Assembly (NCBI GenBank): GCA_003963305.1
Contig: RXJR01000002.1
Location: 46,913 to 110,912, forward strand
Source: Candidatus Melainabacteria bacterium
Lineage (GTDB): Bacteria > Cyanobacteriota > Vampirovibrionia > Obscuribacterales > Obscuribacteraceae
Reading direction: 5' to 3'
DNA length: 64,000 nucleotides
Part shown: in pieces, positions 1-7,502 of the stretch
Layout of the letters: every line of letters begins with the position of its first letter
How positions within the stretch are numbered: position 1 is the first letter of the stretch
Program-made: the position numbers and the translations under genes
The notes under the pieces: model-generated
What the model saw: only the letters and a program-made list of their open reading frames with translations
Databases searched by the model: none
What the model was told of the DNA's origin: nothing

Positions 1-5
1 TCAAA

Positions 6-437
6 ATGCCAATCTCGCTCAAATTCGCAGTCGGATTTGTGTGCTGGAAAATATTTTGCATACTGCTCATTCTATTTTTCCAGGTGTTATTCATGAGCGC
101 ACCGCCAACAGAACCAGGGTTTCTTCAGGGCGTCTACAAAGGCATGCAGTCTTCATTGGGCGACAAGGTGGGCGATCCAGCCTATATCTTTGGCTACTCC
201 CTGGCCTCACTGAGCCTGGCATTACCTATCTTGCCCGCTGCATTCAACCGCAGTAAACGGTGGTTAACCGCAGCAAGAGTCTGCGTGATCGTGCAAATGC
301 TCGCAAACATGGGCGGAGCCAACATTCCCGGTGCTGTAGGCGACCTCATCAATGTCTGCCTTTTGTTCAGCAAAGGCGCGAAGCGATATGTAGCCAAAGA
401 AGCAGCCGCAGCTTCACCGCCAGTTACCCCAGCATAG
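6..437 (+). CDS. Small membrane protein, unknown function
   Basis: I do not recognise a family. The 143-residue frame has three hydrophobic stretches, at roughly residues 5-30, 62-80 and 90-122. The third is rich in Gly and Asn and runs through a segment reading NMGGANIPGAVGDL. The C-terminus is a short Ala/Pro tail. The ATG used lies five bases from the window edge, so its ribosome site cannot be seen. A second ATG at 93 has a weak GGTG upstream and would remove the first hydrophobic stretch. The gene converges on the receiver-kinase gene at 524-2047. That this is a real gene is inferred from its length, the ordered hydrophobic segments and the absence of a better frame on the other strand. 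Confidence 0.5.
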   Translation: MPISLKFAVGFVCWKIFCILLILFFQVLFMSAPPTEPGFLQGVYKGMQSSLGDKVGDPAYIFGYSLASLSLALPILPAAFNRSKRWLTAARVCVIVQMLANMGGANIPGAVGDLINVCLLFSKGAKRYVAKEAAAASPPVTPA

Positions 438-523
438 AAACAATAAACCGCAGAAAAACAGGTCGGACTGCAGATATGCGCGGTGACGAGATTGTCACTT
501 TAAAACATCATCACAACTGCAGG

Positions 524-2047
524 TTATGCAATCAGACAACAGCGTACGAGCTCGTCTCTAACCTGCCTGGCAGAATCGAATCTTGCTGTCGGATCCTTTT
601 GCAGACACTTTTGCACAACCTGCTCCAGCTGCAGCGGAACATTTGCCTGGGTGATCAGGCTCATGGCGGGAGCAGTCTCAAAAACTTGCTGCCGGATAGT
701 TTCGCAAGTACTAGACCCATAAAATGGCGGTCGCCCGGTCAATGTTTCAAACATCAGACAGCCAAGCGAATAAAGGTCGGAACGTTCGTCCATCGGGCTA
801 TCAGTGCATTGCTCAGGACTCATATAGACAGGACTGCCGAATACTTCTCCTTGAGCAGTCAATGAAACAGTCTGAGAGCCGATTTTTTGCGAGATTTTGG
901 CGATTCCAAAATCTACGACTTTGACTTTCTCTCCACGCTCGCTTTCACTGATGATAATGTTGCCTGGCTTCAGATCTCGATGGATAATCTTTTTCTGGTG
1001 TGCGTGCTCGAGCGCATCACAAAGTTGAACAAAAATGTTCAGCGCTTTAGCGCTGGGCAAAGAGCCGCTCTCCGTGATAATGGAAGCGAGAGTTCGTCCC
1101 TCGACAAAGTCCATAATCAGAAAAATCTGCCCCTGCGGTGTGATACCAAAGTCATGTGCAGTTACGATGTTCGGATGTTCAAGGCTGCTAGTAACTTGTG
1201 CCTCTTGCCGAAATCGTTTCATGCTTTTTAAATCTGCCACCAGCTTCGGGGCCAGAATTTTGATCGCCACATCATTGTTCATAAACTTATGGCGGGCTCT
1301 ATAGACAGTGCTCATTCCACCGACGCCAACTTGACTCAAAATTTCGTAGCGCTCGGCAAAAACCTTACCGATTAATGGATCGTCCGAAGCTTCCAAACTA
1401 GCTACAGAACGCATCGCGCTCAAAGCTGCCCGAGCCCGATCTGAGCGAGCCAGTTTGTCAATCACTACGTGCATCTCGCTGAGCACAGTACTCAATTCTA
1501 AATTGAGAGCCCTGGCAATCTCATCACCAGACTTTCCCTGCACGATCTGACTCAATATATCAATTTCACCGGGGTCCAGGTCAGCTTTTTGAGGAATGGT
1601 TTTCACTGTCAAATCGCTACTTGTGGCGAAGGTGCGCAGAACACGATTGGCAATCGGAGGCGGCAGCCAAATCGCGCCTTTATAGACGGTCTCAATAGCA
1701 GCTGCGAGTTCCACACTTGAAGCTTCCTTGCTGCAATAACCGTCTGCGCCGGCCGCCAGGGCCGTGAATATCGAATCGTCGTCTATATGTGAAGTAAACA
1801 TGATCACGTGAATCTGAGGATGCTCGCCTTTGACGCGCTTTGCAGCTTCAATTCCATCGATACCAGGCAATCCGATGTCCATCAAAACAACATCCGGCTT
1901 CAAATCAATGGCGCTGGAAACGGCCGAAAGCCCGTCAGAGGCTGTTCCTACGACGTCGAGACGCGCTTCCTTTTGAAGAGCGATCGTAAGACCCAATCTG
2001 ATGAATTCCTGGTCTTCGACAATTAAGACTCTAATTCGATTCGACAT
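524..2047 (-). CDS. Receiver-HTH-Ser/Thr protein kinase fusion
   Basis: Three modules in 507 residues. Residues 5-122 are a CheY-like receiver with acidic pocket E11/D12, phosphoacceptor D57 in VLMDIGLPG, T85 and K107. Residues 157-213 resemble a LuxR/NarL-type helix-turn-helix (DPGEIDILSQIVQGKSGDEIA). Residues 233-505 are a Hanks-type kinase with glycine loop GVGGMSTVYRAR, VAIK lysine K263, HRDLKPGN at 356-363, DFG at 379-381 and SPVYMSPEQ. All catalytic residues are present, so both halves look active. No membrane segment is seen, so it should be cytoplasmic. Known: NarL-type regulators end after the HTH and bacterial Hanks kinases usually carry extracellular sensors. Inferred: phosphorylation of D57 by a histidine kinase, perhaps one at 3521 or elsewhere, gates Ser/Thr phosphorylation. 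The HTH may now be only a linker, because its recognition helix is unusual. Confidence 0.9.
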   Translation of the reverse strand: MSNRIRVLIVEDQEFIRLGLTIALQKEARLDVVGTASDGLSAVSSAIDLKPDVVLMDIGLPGIDGIEAAKRVKGEHPQIHVIMFTSHIDDDSIFTALAAGADGYCSKEASSVELAAAIETVYKGAIWLPPPIANRVLRTFATSSDLTVKTIPQKADLDPGEIDILSQIVQGKSGDEIARALNLELSTVLSEMHVVIDKLARSDRARAALSAMRSVASLEASDDPLIGKVFAERYEILSQVGVGGMSTVYRARHKFMNNDVAIKILAPKLVADLKSMKRFRQEAQVTSSLEHPNIVTAHDFGITPQGQIFLIMDFVEGRTLASIITESGSLPSAKALNIFVQLCDALEHAHQKKIIHRDLKPGNIIISESERGEKVKVVDFGIAKISQKIGSQTVSLTAQGEVFGSPVYMSPEQCTDSPMDERSDLYSLGCLMFETLTGRPPFYGSSTCETIRQQVFETAPAMSLITQANVPLQLEQVVQKCLQKDPTARFDSARQVRDELVRCCLIA

Positions 2048-2204
2048 AAGGAAGCGGGCGATTCACCTCAAGCAGCCACTATAGTTTGTCGGGATTTTAC
2101 GTTTAGGATTGTATCGAATCACCAAATTTAGTCACTCACCCGATCAAGCTATTTTGCGAACACCATGCAGGGTAGAATAAAGTTGCAGGAAACCTCGTAA
2201 AATC

Positions 2205-2621
2205 ATGCCGCCCGCAAAAATCTTTGTCGCAGTCAAATCAGAGCCATTAGCCACTGTGGTCGAAGCGCTTCACGGTTATGAGCTTTGCATCGCGGATAAT
2301 GTGCAACACGGCATGAGGTTGCTCAATGAGCAGCATGACATCGACATATTCATAATTGGTATCCTCTTCGATGACTCCAAAGCGATGGATCTGATCAAGC
2401 GCGTGAGCAGCCGCAAAACGGCGACGAAACAACCGATCCTTGTCGTTCGACTAATGTCCTCGCAGCACGAGGAAGTCCTTAAATCGACAATGAAAACGAT
2501 GATTGAATTGAAAATAGTGAAAGAGTATCTGGAAGTTCTCCATACACATCCCGGTGCAAAACGCATGATCCGCAACCTGGTCGAGAAATATCTGCCCGAC
2601 GAAAAACTGGCTGCCACGTAG
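2205..2621 (+). CDS. Degenerate receiver-like protein
   Basis: A 138-residue cytoplasmic protein with the rhythm of a CheY fold: beta-1 KIFVAVKSEP, a helix over residues 32-45, beta-3 DIDIFIIGILFDDSKAMDLI, then a strand ILVVRLMSS. In a true receiver the end of beta-3 carries the phosphoacceptor Asp followed by a Pro-containing loop. Here that position reads IIGIL, so the Asp appears to be missing, and the beta-1 acidic pair is missing too. It lies divergently from the receiver-kinase fusion and ahead of the tandem sensor kinase, which fits a pseudo-receiver signalling role. The fold call is mine by eye. A ribosome site before the ATG is weak. Unknown small protein is the alternative. Confidence 0.6.
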   Translation: MPPAKIFVAVKSEPLATVVEALHGYELCIADNVQHGMRLLNEQHDIDIFIIGILFDDSKAMDLIKRVSSRKTATKQPILVVRLMSSQHEEVLKSTMKTMIELKIVKEYLEVLHTHPGAKRMIRNLVEKYLPDEKLAAT

Positions 2622-2642
2622 CCGTTTCAATGACTTTTGAGA

Positions 2643-2662
2643 TTTTTCCGATATCGGAAAAA
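2643..2662. other. 20-nt perfect palindrome between convergent genes
   Basis: Five T, then ccgatatcgg, then five A, lying in the 50-nt gap between two converging stop codons. A transcript in either direction could fold it. The U-tract lies before the stem and not after it on both strands, so it is not a standard intrinsic terminator. It could be a weak terminator or a binding site. Confidence 0.4.
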
Positions 2663-2671
2663 AATTTGATT

Positions 2672-3352
2672 CTATCGGCTGACAACCATGCGAAAACGCT
2701 CGCTGCTATGTACTCTGGTTGGCATCAGTTGCTGGGAAGATCCGGCGCTGCCACAGGTGGACGGTGCGTACATCGATGCGGCGGAGAACTGTCCTGACGC
2801 TGCTTGCGACTGATATCCACCAGGCATGAAAGATGAAAACATCAGAGGTGCCAGAGATGGTCTTGTGGCCGAACTTTGAACATTTCCGCCAGCTTCACCA
2901 TAACCTGACGTCATTTGGGCACCGCGTGCATCACCAGGAGTTCTTGGAGAACCGAAGGCAGCGGGTGCGGAAGATACCGGAGACGTCAATGCCTGATCTT
3001 GGGATGACTGTGAAAACTCAGGCATTGCCTGATGTGGATTGACGGCCGTCAGTTGCTGATTCCAGACGGCGTTCGAGACGACATGGTCAGGACTGTCTTT
3101 ATGGTGCAAATAATGCAAAAGGCAAAGCCAGCCAAACATTGCACCAATTACCCCGAACATGACCAAAAGAGGCTTCGAATTCGCTTTGAGCATATTCACC
3201 CAGAAGGAATCAGCCTGCATTGCCATGTTCCAGCTAGCCGAACTGGAAGGTGCACCGCCGTGGTGATGATGATGATGGTGGGTGCCGTGGCCGTGACCAC
3301 TATGGTGGCCACCATGCCCGTGCCCTGCGCCGCCGCCGCCGCCATGATGCAT
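2672..3352 (-). CDS. His/Gly-rich single-pass membrane protein
   Basis: Residues 1-33 consist almost wholly of His and Gly, including a run of seven His. One membrane segment follows at about 58-82 (LLVMFGVIGAMFGWLCLLHYL). The C-terminal 140 residues are Ser/Gly/Ala/Gln-rich and look disordered, with little hydrophobic core. The N-terminus could bind Zn, Ni or Cu, a property of His-rich tracts in metal chaperones, but no enzyme domain is visible. The ATG at 3352 has AAGG about 10 nt upstream. The frame stays open for 19 codons further upstream without an ATG, GTG or TTG. The gene is divergent from the tandem sensor kinase and converges on the degenerate receiver. Family unknown. Confidence 0.65.
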   Translation of the reverse strand: MHHGGGGGAGHGHGGHHSGHGHGTHHHHHHHGGAPSSSASWNMAMQADSFWVNMLKANSKPLLVMFGVIGAMFGWLCLLHYLHHKDSPDHVVSNAVWNQQLTAVNPHQAMPEFSQSSQDQALTSPVSSAPAAFGSPRTPGDARGAQMTSGYGEAGGNVQSSATRPSLAPLMFSSFMPGGYQSQAASGQFSAASMYAPSTCGSAGSSQQLMPTRVHSSERFRMVVSR

Positions 3353-3520
3353 GATCTGGTTACCTTGAGGGACCTGAACATCATACGCCTGGTCAGCCCT
3401 TCGTGGGCATTATTAGTGGGAAGAGCACCATGATGAAATTTTGGTCAATCCAGTGGCAAGCGCATAAAAGTTCTCTCTCGGGAAAACTGCGGACGCTCCT
3501 TATTAAAGTGGCATAAACAG

Positions 3521-6500
3521 ATGGTGGAGACCAACCAAGCGACACAGGATCAATTCAAACCGGCAATCGCCAGACGAGCGCTGCTCATGGTGCTTGTACC
3601 GGCTCTATTGAGCAGTGGTTTGTTGCTCTACCTGAACAAGCAGTGGGCAAATGAGAGCCTTATCGCCTGGCAACAGAACAAAAATTATGAAAGCGTCGCC
3701 CACGAATTCTTCAATATGGAGCATGCCAAAGAGATAACGATGGGGGCCCGGCGCGGAGCACCAATTGAAATCGTTCATCAAGAAAATGTTCTGGCCAAAG
3801 CAGAATTGAAGTTGCTGAAGCAGACCGCCAGAGAAAGCGGTGCATCTCAGAAGACACTAGATTTGATCGAGAAACTCGATCAAGCCCAATCCAAAACGCT
3901 GACGGATCTGTATGACAAAAGTCCACAACTGATGTTGGATCATTTTCGGCATAAAGACCTCAAACTAAGCGATCTTCTGGCCGTGTCGAAAGTAATTTCC
4001 TCAGGCACCAGTGTCGCGGAAGTTGGTGAGGCCCTCGATGAATCCATGGACGAGGACGTAGCCAACAAGAAATTGCAGCAAGACGAAGCCAGACAGAGAG
4101 TGAAGTGGACGACAGTGGTACTGGCCTTTTGCATTTTTGCAATCGCCTTAACGCTCTTGATCAGGTTCAGTTCAGCTGTGCTGAGGCGGCTAAATACCGT
4201 GATCATAAATGCCCACCTGGTGGGCGGGCGCAATGAGGTATTAAACACGCTGCCCGGCAACGACGAACTCAGTTATCTCAACTCGATACTGCTTGGCGCC
4301 GATCTGGAGTTGAAAGTTGCTGAAGAACATCGCAAAGCTCTGATGGAGATGGTCGCGCACGACATGCGCTCTCCTCTCATGGCATCGCAGGTTTCACTTG
4401 AAATAGTTGAAAAACAAAGCGAACTTCTGCCGGAAAAATTCAAGCAGGGTCTATTGATGGCGCAAAAAAATCTCAAGCGAGTTTTGCAGTTCATTGAAGA
4501 ATTGCTTTCCATCGAAAAGCTTGAGGCAGGCGACATTGAATTGACTTTCTGCAGATATCAAATTAACGAGGCCGTTGAGGACTGCATCAACTCTTTAGAA
4601 GAACTGGCCGGCAAACGCAAAGTGACGCTCTCAAACTTGTGCACGCCGATTGAAATATTGGCGGACAAGCGGCGAATCGAGCAGGTTCTGACGAACTTCA
4701 TTTCAAATGCGATCAAATTCTCGCCGGAGCACTCTGAAGTGCAGATTCTCAACGATACCATCCACGATCAGGTTCGAATTTACGTCAAAGATCAAGGTCG
4801 AGGTATGAGCAAAGCCTCTTGCCGTAAGGTATTTGATCGCTATTGCCAGACTGCTGAAGGAAGGCAAAAGCAAGGTTACGGATTAGGTCTGGCCATCTGC
4901 AGGCTGCTCGTTCAGGCTCACGGAGGTCAGGTCGGCGCCGACAGCGAACCTGGTGAAGGCTCGACTTTCTGGCTCAGGCTGCCACTGTCGAAACAAGATG
5001 GAGCCGCCGCCGGCGAAAGTGCACCAGTCGACTATCTCAAGTCCAAAGTTGCCGCATTCAAAACGCGAGAACATGCTTTTGATTTCCGACATCCGAGAAT
5101 GCTCGAAAAAATCTTGCTCTGCGCCGTTCCTCCTCTTCTATTTGAAGCGTGCATGCTCGGCTGGATTAGCCACGGAATACTTGAAACAGAGAATTTAAGT
5201 AACAAAGCACGCGACAACTATTTCGCCATGCACTGCCTGAATTACACCATTTCCCTGCTCTCCGTGGGCGATATGCGCCTGCTGCGATATTTTATGACCG
5301 AGCACACGAAGGATCGAGACCTGGCCCTGCAAGATTTCGCTAAAGTGCACGCCAAGTTGACAGAATTTCAAAGTCACAAACCTGCAGACCAGACCGCCGA
5401 AAATGCCTTGAAGACTTGCATGAGCACGCTAGGTCTGCTGACAAAACTGGAACAATTGGCTAAGAACCCAGGGGCGGAGCGCTTCGACAACATTCACGAA
5501 GTATCGGCACTGATGTCTGAGCAGAACAGAGAAATCAGCTTCGAAAAACAAGAGCAATTGACACGTCGAGACTTGCTGCTCAACCAACAGGAGCTTCTTA
5601 AACTGAGCGAAGAAGAGCTGGCCAAACGCACAAGCGTGCAAAGCCAAATATACATCGGCATGGCGGCCAACCTGGTATTTGCAACGATTGTAATTGTCGT
5701 GTTCGGGTTGAGCATCACCCGGCGTCTGAACGTTCTCGTCGAGCATGCCAGAATGCTGCCGAAGAAAGAACCGGTTGAAGCCACCGTCTCCGGAGATGAC
5801 GAACTGGCTTACCTGGACACTGTGCTTGAAGGCACCAGCAGCAGACTGATCGAATCTCTGGAGCATCGACGAGCAGTGATGCAAATGGTGGCACACGACA
5901 TGCGCTCACCGTTGATGGCGGCGCAGGCGTCGATCGAACTGCTCAATGCGGTGCACGGCGAATCCTTGCCTGCGGTGGGGCGCAGACATCTGCCTGCAGC
6001 GGAAAAAAACATCGATCGCATTCTCCATCTGGTTAACGATCTACTGACTCTGGACAAACTGGAGGCCGGCAGACTGGAGCTCGAGCTGGCACCATGCAAC
6101 ATTCGACAGCTTACAGACGAGGCAATTGCGACGGTAGGAGGGTTGGCAACAAAAGAAGGGATATCACTTCTCAACGAATGCCAAGCAATCGAGATCGAAG
6201 CTGATGCAGCCAGACTCAATCAAGTCTTATCCAACCTGATAAGCAATGCCGTCAAGTTTTCTGCCAGAGATACGACCGTCAGAATAATCTCTAGAACCAA
6301 GCCAAATTCAGTCGATATCGGTGTTAGAGATAACGGGCCGGGCATGGATGCCCAGACAGCGGCACACGTATTCGAGAAGTTTTTCCAATCAGAAGGCGAA
6401 AAGAAAAGCCAGGGGTTTGGCCTGGGGCTGGCCATCTGCAAGCTGATTGCCGAGTCTCATGGCGGCGCAGTTTCCGTTGATACCGAGCAGGGCAAAGGTT

Positions 6501-6583
6501 CGACCTTCTGGATTTCTCTACCATCACAAAAACAGCAAGCGGTAACCCATCTGCACGCCACCGGCGCAGACCGGCAAGCCTGA
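3521..6583 (+). CDS. Tandem double sensor histidine kinase
   Basis: A 1020-residue protein made of two complete sensor kinases head to tail. Unit 1: membrane segment 21-38, extracytoplasmic helical region to about 190, second membrane segment 192-215, HAMP-like linker, HisKA with H280 in MVAHDMRSPLM, and HATPase with NFISNAIKFS and GYGLGLAICRL up to about 500. Unit 2: membrane segment about 527-545, helical sensor region with coiled-coil character to about 705, membrane segment 708-730, HAMP-like linker, HisKA with H792 in an identical MVAHDMRSPLM box, and HATPase with NLISNAVKFS and GFGLGLAICKL. The ATP-lid and G-box motifs are intact in both, so both should autophosphorylate. No receiver domain is attached. 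The two halves clearly arose by duplication but have diverged most in their sensor regions, so they may sense different things. The upstream ribosome site is weak. Confidence 0.93.
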   Translation: MVETNQATQDQFKPAIARRALLMVLVPALLSSGLLLYLNKQWANESLIAWQQNKNYESVAHEFFNMEHAKEITMGARRGAPIEIVHQENVLAKAELKLLKQTARESGASQKTLDLIEKLDQAQSKTLTDLYDKSPQLMLDHFRHKDLKLSDLLAVSKVISSGTSVAEVGEALDESMDEDVANKKLQQDEARQRVKWTTVVLAFCIFAIALTLLIRFSSAVLRRLNTVIINAHLVGGRNEVLNTLPGNDELSYLNSILLGADLELKVAEEHRKALMEMVAHDMRSPLMASQVSLEIVEKQSELLPEKFKQGLLMAQKNLKRVLQFIEELLSIEKLEAGDIELTFCRYQINEAVEDCINSLEELAGKRKVTLSNLCTPIEILADKRRIEQVLTNFISNAIKFSPEHSEVQILNDTIHDQVRIYVKDQGRGMSKASCRKVFDRYCQTAEGRQKQGYGLGLAICRLLVQAHGGQVGADSEPGEGSTFWLRLPLSKQDGAAAGESAPVDYLKSKVAAFKTREHAFDFRHPRMLEKILLCAVPPLLFEACMLGWISHGILETENLSNKARDNYFAMHCLNYTISLLSVGDMRLLRYFMTEHTKDRDLALQDFAKVHAKLTEFQSHKPADQTAENALKTCMSTLGLLTKLEQLAKNPGAERFDNIHEVSALMSEQNREISFEKQEQLTRRDLLLNQQELLKLSEEELAKRTSVQSQIYIGMAANLVFATIVIVVFGLSITRRLNVLVEHARMLPKKEPVEATVSGDDELAYLDTVLEGTSSRLIESLEHRRAVMQMVAHDMRSPLMAAQASIELLNAVHGESLPAVGRRHLPAAEKNIDRILHLVNDLLTLDKLEAGRLELELAPCNIRQLTDEAIATVGGLATKEGISLLNECQAIEIEADAARLNQVLSNLISNAVKFSARDTTVRIISRTKPNSVDIGVRDNGPGMDAQTAAHVFEKFFQSEGEKKSQGFGLGLAICKLIAESHGGAVSVDTEQGKGSTFWISLPSQKQQAVTHLHATGADRQA

Positions 6584-6640
6584 GTGTAGACACGCCTTAC
6601 CACGATAACTGGTTTTGACTCAATCTTCTGAACTAACGCC

Positions 6641-7105
6641 TCATTGCAATTTCTCAAGCAAACAAGCTCTGGCCCAGACTCTCACATCGGTTCCGTGCGC
6701 AAGCTTTTCGGCATTTCTTGTGAGAGTGGAATTGGTGATAAGCCAGGCCTCTGTCGCCTTGTAATAATGCCTGGCAGCAACCACCTCTTGAACGGACGAA
6801 ACCCCGACGGTGCCCGTCCATCGTTTCGCTTGCACGACTATTCTCTGTCTGCCTTTTCTCAAAATCAAATCGGCACCGAAGTCACCGCTTGCCTTTGTCA
6901 ACTCGACGCAATAGCCTTGTTTTCTGAAGTACTGAGCCAGAAAGCGCTCAAAGTCGGCACCGCTCATAGTATCAATGTGTCGCATAATATTGATGCGTTT
7001 ACGGTGGCGGCGAACTTTGTGTCGGCGCAGGAATAGCAGCAAAGCAGCAGCCAGAGCCAAAATCACGAGCCCGATTCCGAACTCCACTCTTACGACAGGA
7101 AGCAC
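6641..7105 (-). CDS. Membrane-anchored Mrr-like restriction endonuclease
   Basis: Residues 7-27 form one membrane helix, followed by a basic stretch (RRHKVRRHRKR). Residues 47-150 form an Mrr_cat-type nuclease domain: helix SGADFERFLAQYFRKQGY, then the catalytic D of SGDFGADLIL, then VVQAKRW carrying the Q-x-K pair. The complete D...QxK triad indicates an active PD-(D/E)XK nuclease. Known: Mrr-family enzymes cut modified or foreign DNA, and short membrane-anchored versions are common with no assigned target. Start is GTG. It converges on the tandem kinase gene, and nothing nearby resembles a partner methylase, so this is a solitary type IV-like enzyme or a DNA-processing protein at the membrane. 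Confidence 0.82.
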   Translation of the reverse strand: MLPVVRVEFGIGLVILALAAALLLFLRRHKVRRHRKRINIMRHIDTMSGADFERFLAQYFRKQGYCVELTKASGDFGADLILRKGRQRIVVQAKRWTGTVGVSSVQEVVAARHYYKATEAWLITNSTLTRNAEKLAHGTDVRVWARACLLEKLQ

Positions 7106-7205
7106 GACCGCATCTCGATTCTAGTTTGCTTCGAAACGCACCACATGCCGGCGCTCGAAAGCACTCTACATGAGCAAAGTCAGTTATGCAAGCCGGCAGC
7201 CACTG

Positions 7206-7487
7206 TTATTTGCCGAGTCGAACGATAATCTCGTCTGGTCCTGCCAGGTTCAGTCGTTCGCGTGCCAGACGTTCGATACCGGTTGAGGAACGGTAACTGG
7301 AGAGCCCTTCGCGCAGTTCTTTGTTGATCTCCTGCGACTGTGCCTGGCCAGACTTGAGGGCAATCGCCTGTTTATGCAGGAAGATCTGGCGATCTATCGA
7401 TCCATAAATCGAGCGTCCAGCATGATAAAGAGCCAGGCATGTGACGGCTAGAATAAAAAATTCTCGGGCTGCTCTTGCTTTAGTCAT
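7206..7487 (-). CDS. DivIC/FtsB-like septum formation initiator
   Basis: A 93-residue bitopic protein: short basic N-terminus, one membrane helix at about 9-27, then a helical coiled-coil segment (residues 30-65) and the family's C-terminal motif GIERLARERLNLAGPDEIIVRL. Known: DivIC/FtsB proteins join FtsL and FtsQ/DivIB at the division septum through the extracytoplasmic coiled coil. The C-terminal motif with a Gly-Pro-Glu/Asp ending is the best evidence for the family. The gene follows the phosphohexomutase on the same strand with a 15-nt gap, so the two are likely cotranscribed. Confidence 0.85.
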   Translation of the reverse strand: MTKARAAREFFILAVTCLALYHAGRSIYGSIDRQIFLHKQAIALKSGQAQSQEINKELREGLSSYRSSTGIERLARERLNLAGPDEIIVRLGK

Positions 7488-7502
7488 GATGATTTCCCGC
7501 TT

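Noticed and set aside
260-865. Plus-strand open frame of 201 codons
   Set aside because: Overlaps both the end of the first membrane protein and, antisense, the kinase. Its composition is not protein-like.
2643-2662. Palindrome as a standard bidirectional terminator
   Set aside because: T-runs precede the stem and A-runs follow on both strands, the opposite of the usual arrangement.
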